This document shows, piece after piece, positions 5,256-11,357 of a stretch of 11,357 nt of DNA; position 1 is the first letter of the stretch, and each line of letters opens with the position of its first letter. Source of the stretch: Tatlockia sp. (GTDB lineage: Bacteria; Cyanobacteriota; Cyanobacteriia; Cyanobacteriales; Chroococcidiopsidaceae). Below the pieces are notes generated by a model. That model was not told where the DNA came from and ran no database searches. It worked only from the letters and a program-made list of their open reading frames with translations. The stretch lies in assembly GCA_013698215.1 (NCBI GenBank), contig JACCVJ010000252.1, positions 1-11,357 of the forward strand. The letters run 5' to 3'. The position numbers and the translations under genes were made by a program.

Positions 5256-7308
5256 AAAACTTTTTGCTATTAGCTCTTTTTTTGTTTAACGCCGAACGTA
5301 GTAATTTTAATTTATAAGGATCGGCATCTTTGCGCCACCGCAATTGATAATTCTCGATAGTAGCGCAATGTTCTATTAAACATTTTTGCCAACCTTGCAA
5401 GCGCTTAATTTCCTGCCAATTATCTAATAAACCCCAATCTTGTTCTCGGTCGCTTAGTTTAGCAAATTTGGCGTATTGCGGATAGTCAGAAGTAACCAAG
5501 GTATCTTTTTGGTGCAACACCGGGGGATTAGAGTCGTCATCGTAATCTGTATAAATTACTTGCAAATCCCGTAAATCTATCTGCATACTAGCGACCAAAG
5601 TAGGATGAGGTTCGAGATCGAAATTTGGGTAAAAATAGTATGAAATTTTTGGTACTTTGGTATGAAATTTAATGACATTAGCCGAGTCCAAACGTCCAAT
5701 AGTGCGACTAGCACAACCTTCGTAGAGTCGTAGTAAAGGATTAAGAGATTCTATACTAGAAACATGAACTATTAAAGAATTGGGCAGTTTTTGACCAACT
5801 TCGGACTTTTGGCAACATTGGTCAATAATAGCCAAATTGCCAACGCCAAACAGCATCTCATCTGCGCTGAGGAGTAATTGCTTATAACTACCAAATAAAG
5901 CTTTAATATCTTCTTGAACTTGGGGTTTTAAGTCTGCTAATTTTGGACGGTGGCTAAACTTGCTTAAAGCAAAGTACACTAACAAATCTTCTCGGCGTTT
6001 TTGAGCTATTTCTTCCCATTCTTGAGAATCTGTGACTTGAAGAATTACTTGAAAGGCACGTCTAAAACTAGCAAATTCCGTCAGTAGTTCCAATTGTTGC
6101 CCAATTTCGCCTTTTATAGGCAATCGTCCGCGATCGCTTATAAACTTCATTAAGGGAGTAAGTAACCCTTGGTAATCTTCAAACCGCTTACTAGGGACGC
6201 GAATTTTAGGAGTAGTAGCGCGAGAACGATAGCGAGAAGCGCGAAAACTTTGCCCAAAACTTGGATCTCGAAAGACAAAATAAATCCCCAAAGCTACCGG
6301 AATCGCCTCTAGTTCTAATACCTGTTCGATGTAAGTTTTTAGTTCTTCTTGTTCGTAGTATTTTTGAAAAGTATTGCGCCGCGTAACTACACCATCACCG
6401 TAAGCTATTTGTCCTCTAGTGCGATCGCTTATCAATACTTGGGCGGACACAATCAATACTAAACGCGTGAGTTCCCAAGCTTTAATCAAAGCTTCCCGAC
6501 GTTCTCCAGTATCTTCAATAACATTAATTACATACCCCAAATTAACTACATCGGCGGCGACGGGGGGAGTATCAGGGGAATAATAAGGATCCCATCCTGT
6601 ACTGCTGTAACCCAGCTTATGAATGCAACGAATATCGCCACCGTAGCCGCAACCATAATCAAAAAAAGTAGTTTCTGAACTAAATAAATCTGCCTCCACA
6701 GCAAGGCGTACCGGGCGGGATAATTCATTGCGAGCGATCGCTGCTTTGTGGCGCTCAATGCGGGGAGAATCGTGAAGGGCGCGTTCTGGATGCACGATTA
6801 AGCTATGTCCTTGCAGTTCAACTCCTTGCAACTCCAAACGTTGCTCCCATAGCACCCGCGTTCCAATTGCTGTAGTATTACGGAGCAATCCTAAAGATTG
6901 TTCAAGGCGAGTTAAAGCTGCAAACTCTGAGTAAAGCGGATAATCGGGCGTGACAAAAGTTTCTTTACGGTGCAGTATGGGCGGATTATCTGAGGTACGG
7001 TAGTCTCGGTAGCTAGTTGCTAAAGTTTGTAAATCAACAACGATGCTTGATTGTAAAGCGGGATGAGGATCTGTATCAAAATCAGGATAAAACAAATAAG
7101 AAATTTTGAACTTATCTGTACTGAATTTGACAATATTTATATTCTGCTGCGCTCTGGCAAACTTGGCACTTTCCTCATAGCTTTGCAACAAAGGGTCGAG
7201 ACTTGGTAAAGCCGAAACATGGACGTAAAGAGCGCACGGTAAACGCTTGCCAACTTCGCTATGTTGGCAGAGTTCAGAAATAACGCCAAGTTGATTAAGA
7301 CTGTACAT
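5245..7308 (-). CDS. DNA phosphorothioation-associated putative methyltransferase, with duplicated flanking domain
   Basis: The 687-residue protein has three parts. Residues 13-143 form a domain beginning LCQHSEVGKRLPCALYVHVS and ending DYPLYSEFAALTRLEQSLGLL. Residues 185-350 are a SAM-dependent methyltransferase core with motif I FDYGCGYGGD (216-225), the acidic end of the next strand at D240 in GWDPYY, NLGYVINVIEDTGER (256-270), and the later GDGVVTRRNTFQKYYEQEELK. A helical linker (372-490) follows, and residues 497-630 repeat the first domain (KSEVGQKLPNSLIVHVS ... DYPQYAKFAKLSDREQDWGLL). The core matches the family annotated as DNA phosphorothioation-associated putative methyltransferase (TIGR04096); cyanobacterial members commonly carry both flanking copies. 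The target is not known, and no dnd genes are in the window. The gene runs tail to tail into the M15-like gene with 11 bp shared. It has three HIP1 sites and looks native in composition. Confidence 0.85.
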   Translation of the reverse strand: MYSLNQLGVISELCQHSEVGKRLPCALYVHVSALPSLDPLLQSYEESAKFARAQQNINIVKFSTDKFKISYLFYPDFDTDPHPALQSSIVVDLQTLATSYRDYRTSDNPPILHRKETFVTPDYPLYSEFAALTRLEQSLGLLRNTTAIGTRVLWEQRLELQGVELQGHSLIVHPERALHDSPRIERHKAAIARNELSRPVRLAVEADLFSSETTFFDYGCGYGGDIRCIHKLGYSSTGWDPYYSPDTPPVAADVVNLGYVINVIEDTGERREALIKAWELTRLVLIVSAQVLISDRTRGQIAYGDGVVTRRNTFQKYYEQEELKTYIEQVLELEAIPVALGIYFVFRDPSFGQSFRASRYRSRATTPKIRVPSKRFEDYQGLLTPLMKFISDRGRLPIKGEIGQQLELLTEFASFRRAFQVILQVTDSQEWEEIAQKRREDLLVYFALSKFSHRPKLADLKPQVQEDIKALFGSYKQLLLSADEMLFGVGNLAIIDQCCQKSEVGQKLPNSLIVHVSSIESLNPLLRLYEGCASRTIGRLDSANVIKFHTKVPKISYYFYPNFDLEPHPTLVASMQIDLRDLQVIYTDYDDDSNPPVLHQKDTLVTSDYPQYAKFAKLSDREQDWGLLDNWQEIKRLQGWQKCLIEHCATIENYQLRWRKDADPYKLKLLRSALNKKRANSKKFFNT

Positions 7309-7781
7309 GACAAACTTAAACAGTAAATTTCAACGAGTAAAAATTAGTTGTACTTAAAGCAATATATAGCGATCGCCTACTCAAACTATGCAGCGAACCT
7401 TTGTAGTTTAAATTTACGTCCACGTTACTTACGGCAACTTTGCGGGAATTTGTAGCAAAAGTTAGCAAATCTTTGTATTTGTATACTAAATATTTTTTCT
7501 ACTAAACACTATAAATAAACCTGTCAATGGGAAAGGTTGTAAATCTCTCTAGAGTTAGATAACAGGCGTTTAATTGAGCAAATAAGAATGTGACCTTGGC
7601 TAGAGGTATCTCTTGCTACTGAATTGTTACTGTTAGCGATTGTTGATTAATTATCAGCTAATTTAAGTAAATAGCGTAAAAAAGCTATTTTTTAGAAGCG
7701 ATCGCATTTACACAAATGTTTACCGTGTTTAAAAAATAGGTTTCGGGCATAATTCGTCTTAAAAGCTACAAGGAGGAATGG
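7309..7781. other. 473-bp divergent intergenic region
   Basis: This stretch separates the minus-strand methyltransferase from the plus-strand lipoprotein pair and must contain promoters for both. I find only frames of about 11 codons or fewer. It contains two HIP1 octamers (7369-7376 and 7698-7705) and a hairpin followed by T residues (7669-7693). CATAAT at 7748-7753 is a -10-like hexamer about 30 bp before the lipoprotein start, but no convincing -35 box is correctly spaced from it. Confidence 0.5.
7669..7693 (+). terminator. Terminator-like hairpin ahead of the lipoprotein gene
   Basis: AAATAGC (7669-7675) pairs with GCTATTT (7684-7690) across an 8-nt loop and is followed by further Ts to a run of six (7688-7693). 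It lies about 90 nt before the GTG start. It could end a short leader RNA or act as an attenuator; the stem is AT-rich and the call is tentative. Confidence 0.3.
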
Positions 7782-8192
7782 GTGAATAAGTTAACTGCTT
7801 TTTTCAAAAAAATAAGGTTACGTCAAGTTCTAACAGTCTTGTTAGCAGGCGTGTTGCTAACAATTAGCACCGCTTGTAATTCCGCAAATGTTCAAGGTGC
7901 AAGCCCAAATAACCCGCCTGTACCTGGAAACGGTATTCTCTATCCCGGTGCGGAGACACCAGCAGGAAGAGCGCAGAAAGAAACGGAGCTACCAATCAAA
8001 ACTAGCAAAGACTTTACAGAGCCTAAATTAGGTGGACTAAATCAACGTAATGCAGATTTAGGCGAACGAGTAGAAAATCGTGTAGAAGCGGCTACTGATG
8101 CTTTTAAAGAAGCTGCGGGTTTTGTCAAAGATAAAGCTGATGAAGCTGGAAGAAGACCAGAACTTCAGAGCAACCCGGCTTTGCATAAATAG
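7782..8192 (+). CDS. Small exported lipoprotein-like protein, first of a tandem pair
   Basis: The 136-residue product starts at a GTG with a full AAGGAGG Shine-Dalgarno (7770-7776) 5 nt upstream; an ATG at 7778 is too close to the SD and would make only a tripeptide. The N-terminus has a basic segment (KKIRLRQ, 9-15), a hydrophobic core (VLTVLLAGVLLTI, 16-28) and Cys32 in STACNS, like a lipoprotein signal. Position -3 is Ser rather than the usual Leu/Val/Ile, so lipidation is plausible but not certain. The mature part is hydrophilic, Pro/Asn-rich, and ends with a short helix (ERVENRVEAATDAFKEAAGFVKDKADEAG). The signal region and position of Cys32 match the next gene, so the two are paralogues. 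The family seems cyanobacterial, close to small proteins sometimes annotated as low-temperature-induced or DUF6658; I am unsure of that name. The function is unknown. Confidence 0.85.
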   Translation: MNKLTAFFKKIRLRQVLTVLLAGVLLTISTACNSANVQGASPNNPPVPGNGILYPGAETPAGRAQKETELPIKTSKDFTEPKLGGLNQRNADLGERVENRVEAATDAFKEAAGFVKDKADEAGRRPELQSNPALHK

Positions 8193-8206
8193 TTACAAAG
8201 TATTTG

Positions 8207-8247
8207 TTACCCCAATCATTTAAATTTAATTAATAATATTGGGGTAA
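8207..8247. repeat. 10-bp inverted repeat between the two lipoprotein genes
   Basis: TTACCCCAAT (8207-8216) is perfectly complementary to ATTGGGGTAA (8238-8247), with a 21-nt AT-only loop region apart from one C. No T tract follows. It lies 15 nt after the first lipoprotein stop, where it could stabilise the upstream message or cause partial termination within a two-gene transcript. Confidence 0.5.
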
Positions 8248-8290
8248 TAGATAAAAGTTTAATTCACTCAAAAAATAACGGAGTATGGCG

Positions 8291-9079
8291 ATGAATAAGA
8301 TAATTAATTGGGTTAAAAAAGTTAGATTGAGTAAAATAATTTTGACCTTTTTAACAGGAGCGTTGCTAGTATTTAATACTGCTTGTAATAGCGCCCAAGC
8401 TACAATACCAAATAGTAGACCGAATGTCCCCTCTGGTGTGCAACTAGATAAAGGAATAAAATCTGATGAAAATCCCAGACCAGAAGTTCCTAATGAAGCT
8501 ACAACTAACCGCTTTCAAAAAGGAACAATGAATGACTTTAGCGATTTAGATCCTAGAGCCGAAAAAGCTGAATCAGCTATAAAAGATAAAGCCGCAGCTT
8601 TGAAAGAAAATGCCGAGCGCAACGTTATCGATCAAACGGGAAGTCTTGCAGATAATACTAAGCGTATCCTTGATAAGAAAGGCGAAAACGCCGAAGATTT
8701 TGGTAAAAATCTGAGAGATAATGCTGAAGGTGCTAAAGATAAAATTCAAGGCACAGCAGAGGATTTAGTTAGAGGAACAAAGCGCGGTTCGGAAAATGTA
8801 AAAGACAACACTTTTGATGTAACTAAAGGTGTCAACCGAGCAGCAGAAAATGCCAAAGAAACCATCAAGGAAAATACTCCTGATGTTAGAAATTTAGCTA
8901 GAGATGCAAAAAGAAACATCGATAATACTGCCGATAATGCGAGGTTATCCGGCAAAAACTTAGTTAATGACACGCAAAACAATGTAGAAAAAACTGGTAA
9001 TTTTTTGCAGAACAAATTAAATCAAGCTTCTAGAAGTACAAAACAGAATTTGGATAAAGCTGGAAATGCTGTTGATTAA
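8291..9079 (+). CDS. Exported LEA-like repetitive protein, second of the tandem pair
   Basis: The start is set at the ATG at 8291 (262 residues), not at the in-frame ATG at 8285. GGAG at 8280-8283 lies 7 nt from 8291 but only 1 nt from 8285, and from 8291 the N-terminus aligns without gaps to the upstream paralogue (MNK..., KKVRLSK, hydrophobic core, TACNSA with Cys32). Position -3 of the lipobox-like site is Asn, which is atypical. After a Pro/Asn-rich spacer, residues about 85-262 form a long, highly charged, Ala/Asn/Lys/Asp-rich helical tail with imperfect 11-residue periodicity (AENAKETIKENTPD, ARDAKRNIDNTADN, DTQNNVEKTGNF). This resembles group 3 LEA proteins and other amphipathic-helix stress proteins. 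A role in protecting membranes or the periplasm under desiccation or cold is an inference. There are no cysteines after Cys32. Confidence 0.85.
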   Translation: MNKIINWVKKVRLSKIILTFLTGALLVFNTACNSAQATIPNSRPNVPSGVQLDKGIKSDENPRPEVPNEATTNRFQKGTMNDFSDLDPRAEKAESAIKDKAAALKENAERNVIDQTGSLADNTKRILDKKGENAEDFGKNLRDNAEGAKDKIQGTAEDLVRGTKRGSENVKDNTFDVTKGVNRAAENAKETIKENTPDVRNLARDAKRNIDNTADNARLSGKNLVNDTQNNVEKTGNFLQNKLNQASRSTKQNLDKAGNAVD

Positions 9080-9103
9080 TGCAATAAAAAGTCAGCTTAC
9101 AAT

Positions 9104-9146
9104 ATGATTTTAAAGGTGTAGTTATTAACTTGCCCTTTAAAATCAT
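9104..9146. repeat. Perfect 13-bp AT-rich inverted repeat
   Basis: ATGATTTTAAAGG (9104-9116) and CCTTTAAAATCAT (9134-9146) are exact reverse complements around a 17-nt loop. It is 24 nt after the stop of the LEA-like gene. No T tract follows, so it is probably a 3' stabilising hairpin or part of the adjoining repeat cluster. Confidence 0.6.
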
Positions 9147-9149
9147 CCC

Positions 9150-9289
9150 GGAAAGGGGGAACATTTAAAACTTGTTTCGGCGAGTAAATCCCCCTAACCC
9201 ACGTCAAAAAGCGGGAAGCAGCACAAAGTTTGTAAGAGATAGCTACACTGCTTTTTGACTCCCCTTGAAAAAAGAGGGGAAATATTTAA
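9150..9289. repeat. Degenerate C/G-tract intergenic repeat, possibly MITE-like
   Basis: The stretch holds several ordered repeats. GTCAAAAAGC (9203-9212) and GCTTTTTGAC (9250-9259) are a perfect 10-bp inverted pair; CCCCTT and AAGAGGGG face each other at 9261-9279; and a direct repeat of the form GGGGAAnATTTAAA occurs at 9156-9169 and 9276-9289. The AATCCCCCTAACCC and CCCCTTGAAAAAAGAGGGG wording resembles the abundant C-tract/G-tract intergenic repeats of many cyanobacteria. No open frame is present. Copies elsewhere in the genome would be needed to call it a mobile element. Confidence 0.45.
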
Positions 9290-9319
9290 AGTCAGGTAAT
9301 GTCCTGGCTTTTATTGTTT
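9290..9319. terminator. Terminator between the LEA-like gene and larC, usable on both strands
   Basis: AGTCAGG (9290-9296) pairs with CCTGGCT (9303-9309), with one G-T pair, around a 6-nt loop. On the plus strand it runs into CTTTTATTGTTT. On the minus strand the stem is followed by TTTAAATATTT. It sits 9 nt beyond the larC stop and at the end of the LEA-like transcript, so it suits both converging genes. Confidence 0.6.
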
Positions 9320-9327
9320 GCAAATAA

Positions 9328-10530
9328 CTACAAACTGCTGTTTTTTTGTGCATACCAGCATTGCAGAGCTATTCTATGAACTTCTCGCCAAGAAATTCCC
9401 TCGCGTCTAGCTAATTCGGCACAATCTTCATACTCTGGCTGAACGTTAGCAACGACCCCTTTTTTTGACCAGGCAACCTTAACGCTAACTAGACCATAAT
9501 CTGTCTCGACTTGCTGAATTTCTCGCTCTAAAATTGTGCGTTGCTGCTTAGAGTGCCGAATCCCTAAAGTTGTAGTTTCTTTAAAAATAGCCGCTTCGCA
9601 ATCTGCTACTTTTTCCGATGGGCAAATAACTGTTAGCAAAGTTCCTAAACGAGACTTTTTCATGCCAATAGCTTGCGTAAATACATCGGCTGCACCCACC
9701 TTAAATAGTGCCTCAAACACGTAACCTATCGCTTGAGGGCTTAGATCGTCTATTTGGGTTTCTAGTACCGTGACGGCTTCAACAATAGGGTGATTAATTT
9801 TTGCCGTTGTTTCTCCTACCCACAAACGCAAAATATTAGGAATAGGTAAATCCTTAGAACCTGCCCCTAATCCTACTTTTTGCAACGTCATAGGGGGAGG
9901 TGCGCCAAAATTTGTAGCTAAAGTAGTAGCGATCGCTGCCCCCGTAGGCGTGACCAATTCCATCTCAATCCCGTTACTATAAACAGGACACTGACGCAGT
10001 TCCCACAGCTTCAAAACGGCAGGTACGGGTACGGGTAAATGCCCGTGAGCGGCGCGGACTGTACCGCCGCCAGTAGGCAATGCCGAACAATATAGTTTTT
10101 CAATCCCCAACCAATCTAAACCCAAGCAAGTTCCCACAATATCCACAAGGGCATCTACCGCCCCTACTTCATGAAAGTGAACTAGATGGGGAGCAATGCC
10201 ATGTACCGCCCCTTCAGCCTCTGCTAAACGGCGAAATACAGCCAAGCTCCAAGCTTCGGCTTGAGGGGGCAATTTAGCTGCAATAATTTGCCCTTCTATT
10301 TCTGGTAAATGTCGCTCATGGTGGTGGTGATTAGTTAAATCTACATGAATTTTAGTTGCCCTTTGTCCTTGACGATGGACGCTCTGAACCCGCAACTGGT
10401 ACTCTTGGGCAATACCCAGCCCAGTGAGCTTTGCACTTAAGTAGTCTATAGGAACCCCTAAGTCTGCGATCGCACCCAAGCACATATCGCCAGCAATACC
10501 CGTTGGACAATCTAAATAAGCTAGTTTCAT
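9328..10530 (-). CDS. larC: Nickel-pincer cofactor biosynthesis protein LarC
   Basis: LarC (formerly DUF111) inserts nickel into the pyridinium-dithiocarboxylate mononucleotide to complete the nickel-pincer cofactor used by lactate racemase-type enzymes; the reaction is CTP-dependent. Visible family motifs, numbered from the chosen start: YLDCPTGIAGDM (4-15), a histidine cluster HHHHERH (68-74), HFHEVGAVDALVDIVG (118-133), GGGTVRAAHGHLPVPVPA (154-171), LVTPTGAA (192-199), ETQIDDLSPQ (257-266) and KKSRLG (291-296). The protein is a single 400-residue frame; in Lactiplantibacillus the gene is split into larC1/larC2 and joined by a ribosomal frameshift, which is not needed here. An in-frame GTG at 10560 would add 10 residues absent from the family N-terminus and would leave only 8 bp before the divergent gene, so the ATG at 10530 is preferred. 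larB and larE are not in the window. Confidence 0.93.
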   Translation of the reverse strand: MKLAYLDCPTGIAGDMCLGAIADLGVPIDYLSAKLTGLGIAQEYQLRVQSVHRQGQRATKIHVDLTNHHHHERHLPEIEGQIIAAKLPPQAEAWSLAVFRRLAEAEGAVHGIAPHLVHFHEVGAVDALVDIVGTCLGLDWLGIEKLYCSALPTGGGTVRAAHGHLPVPVPAVLKLWELRQCPVYSNGIEMELVTPTGAAIATTLATNFGAPPPMTLQKVGLGAGSKDLPIPNILRLWVGETTAKINHPIVEAVTVLETQIDDLSPQAIGYVFEALFKVGAADVFTQAIGMKKSRLGTLLTVICPSEKVADCEAAIFKETTTLGIRHSKQQRTILEREIQQVETDYGLVSVKVAWSKKGVVANVQPEYEDCAELARREGISWREVHRIALQCWYAQKNSSL

Positions 10531-10568
10531 ATAGCAAGGGGCATTTTTAACAATCAACACATTTTATT

Positions 10569-11216
10569 ATGGCGACAATCTTAAAAATTCATCCTGATAA
10601 TCCTCAAACCCGCAGCATTGAACAAATTATTAAGCAACTGCGATCGGGCGCAGTCATGCTTTATCCTAGTGATACTGTCTACGCCATCGGTTGCGATCTT
10701 AACGTTAAATCCGCCGTCGAACGAGTCCGGCAAATTAAGCAACTATCAAACGATAAACCGCTAACTTTTTTGTGTCCCTCTCTTTCTCAAGTTGCCACCT
10801 ATGCCGTAGTTAGCAATAATGCTTACCGGATTATGAAACATTTAATTCCTGGCCCTTATACCTTTTTACTACCTGCTACAAAATTAGTCCCGCGCCTAGT
10901 CCTCAACCCCAAACGCAAAACTACCGGAATTCGCGTCCCAGATAATAAAGTGTGTTTGGCTTTGTTACAAGCATTGGAAAATCCGATTGTTTCTACTTCT
11001 GCTCATTTAACATCCGCCGAAGATGAAGCAACCATACCCCAAGCTTCTCGCTTTGAACTATTTGATCGTTTAGAAAAGCTCGTAGATATAATTGTCGATG
11101 ATGATTCTGAAGAAATAGGCGATCGCGTTTCCACTATTATCGATCTTACCGGAGCTACCCCAGAAATCACTCGTCGGGGCTTAGGATGGGAGCAAGCCGT
11201 AACTTGGGCAAGTTAA
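10569..11216 (+). CDS. YciO-type Sua5/YrdC-family protein
   Basis: This 215-residue protein has the YrdC/Sua5 fold: RSGAVMLYPSDTVYAIGCD (25-43), KQLSNDKPLTFLC (57-69), IPGPYTFLLPAT (93-104), KRKTTGIRVPDN (115-126), NPIVSTSAHL (138-147), and VSTIIDLTGATPEITRRGLG (187-206). The opening KIHPDNPQTRSIEQII and the RLEKLVDIIV segment (167-176) match E. coli YciO more closely than TsaC/YrdC. In TsaC-type L-threonylcarbamoyladenylate synthases, a KxR...SxN set lines the active site; here those positions read K57-Q-L59 and S144-A-H146, so two of the four are changed. It may therefore not make the t6A intermediate, although annotation pipelines often call it threonylcarbamoyl-AMP synthase. The gene is divergent from larC with a 38-bp gap and has no clear Shine-Dalgarno. 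Confidence 0.85.
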   Translation: MATILKIHPDNPQTRSIEQIIKQLRSGAVMLYPSDTVYAIGCDLNVKSAVERVRQIKQLSNDKPLTFLCPSLSQVATYAVVSNNAYRIMKHLIPGPYTFLLPATKLVPRLVLNPKRKTTGIRVPDNKVCLALLQALENPIVSTSAHLTSAEDEATIPQASRFELFDRLEKLVDIIVDDDSEEIGDRVSTIIDLTGATPEITRRGLGWEQAVTWAS

Positions 11217-11229
11217 TCTGCTCCTCAAA

Positions 11230-11357
11230 CTACGTCTGCTTTTGCAACTTCTCATACTGATGATATTTATTAGCTGCCATCCCTATACCTAAAAAAGCCC
11301 AGAACACCATCCCAGATAGTGCCAGCATCACATTACCAAATAGCATTTGAAATAAAA
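11230..11357 (-). CDS. Small single-span membrane protein, complete or C-terminal part
   Basis: On the minus strand a frame open from the window edge ends at TAG (11230-11232). From the ATG at 11346 it encodes 38 residues: a hydrophobic span (MLFGNVMLALSGMVFWAFLG, then IGMAAN) followed by a short polar tail KYHQYEKLQKQT. The frame has no stop between this ATG and the window end, so a longer protein cannot be excluded. It is convergent with the YciO-type gene, with 13 bp between the stops. The function is unknown; the one-helix-plus-basic-tail layout is common among small thylakoid or plasma-membrane proteins of cyanobacteria. Confidence 0.5.
   Translation of the reverse strand, partial: LFQMLFGNVMLALSGMVFWAFLGIGMAANKYHQYEKLQKQT

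Noticed and set aside
6546..6758. 70-codon minus-strand frame with hydrophobic residues inside the methyltransferase gene
   Set aside because: It overlaps the SAM-binding core of a strongly supported gene in another frame; the hydrophobicity is a shadow of that coding sequence.
8746..9015. 89-codon minus-strand frame opposite the LEA-like gene
   Set aside because: It is produced by the repetitive composition of the plus-strand gene; there is no start signal.
9200..9330. CRISPR array
   Set aside because: The repeats here are inverted or occur twice only, with no regular repeat-spacer pattern; none is seen elsewhere in the window.
10531..10560. Ten-residue N-terminal extension of LarC from the GTG at 10560
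   Set aside because: The family starts at the MKLAYLDCPTG segment, no Shine-Dalgarno supports the GTG, and it would crowd the divergent start at 10569.

Overview
The window is a piece of a cyanobacterial chromosome. NdhL of the photosynthetic NDH-1 complex is present, next to the small membrane protein that usually follows it (DUF3007 family). A tRNA-Leu(UAA) gene is split by the classic cyanobacterial/plastid group I intron. The octamer GCGATCGC (HIP1), a hallmark of many cyanobacterial genomes, occurs 12 times in 11.4 kb where about 0.2 would be expected by chance. The exact genus cannot be read from the window.

Left part (1-2837): the C-terminal end of a hotdog-type acyl-CoA thioesterase, probably the DHNA-CoA hydrolase of phylloquinone synthesis, converges on menE (o-succinylbenzoate-CoA ligase) of the same pathway. 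A minus-strand pair, ndhL and a DUF3007 gene, follows, and then the intron-split tRNA-Leu with a good promoter just upstream.

Middle (2838-7308): a 627-bp gene-free stretch rich in inverted repeats, including a perfect 14-bp hairpin extendable to 18 bp, leads into an AT-rich plus-strand pair of poorly characterised genes. These are a 403-aa helical protein of unknown function and a 186-aa protein with the metal-ligand pattern of M15-type peptidases but no signal peptide. The pair runs tail to tail, with an 11-bp coding overlap, into a 687-aa minus-strand protein of the family annotated as DNA phosphorothioation-associated putative methyltransferase. That protein carries a SAM-binding core flanked by two copies of the same ~135-residue domain. 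No dnd genes are in the window, so it is an orphan here. This three-gene block is the least understood and most interesting part.

Right part (7309-11357): a long divergent intergenic region precedes two tandem paralogous exported proteins. They share an almost identical N-terminus with Cys32, but the second has a long repetitive, LEA-like amphipathic tail. A repeat-rich intergenic stretch ends in a terminator that can serve both strands. Next come larC (nickel-pincer cofactor synthesis, one uninterrupted frame, minus) and, divergently, a YciO-type Sua5/YrdC-family gene. At the right edge lies the end, or the whole, of a tiny minus-strand membrane protein.

Three starts are settled by evidence rather than by longest frame: the second lipoprotein at 8291 (Shine-Dalgarno spacing and paralogue alignment), larC at 10530 (family N-terminus), and the first lipoprotein at the GTG at 7782.
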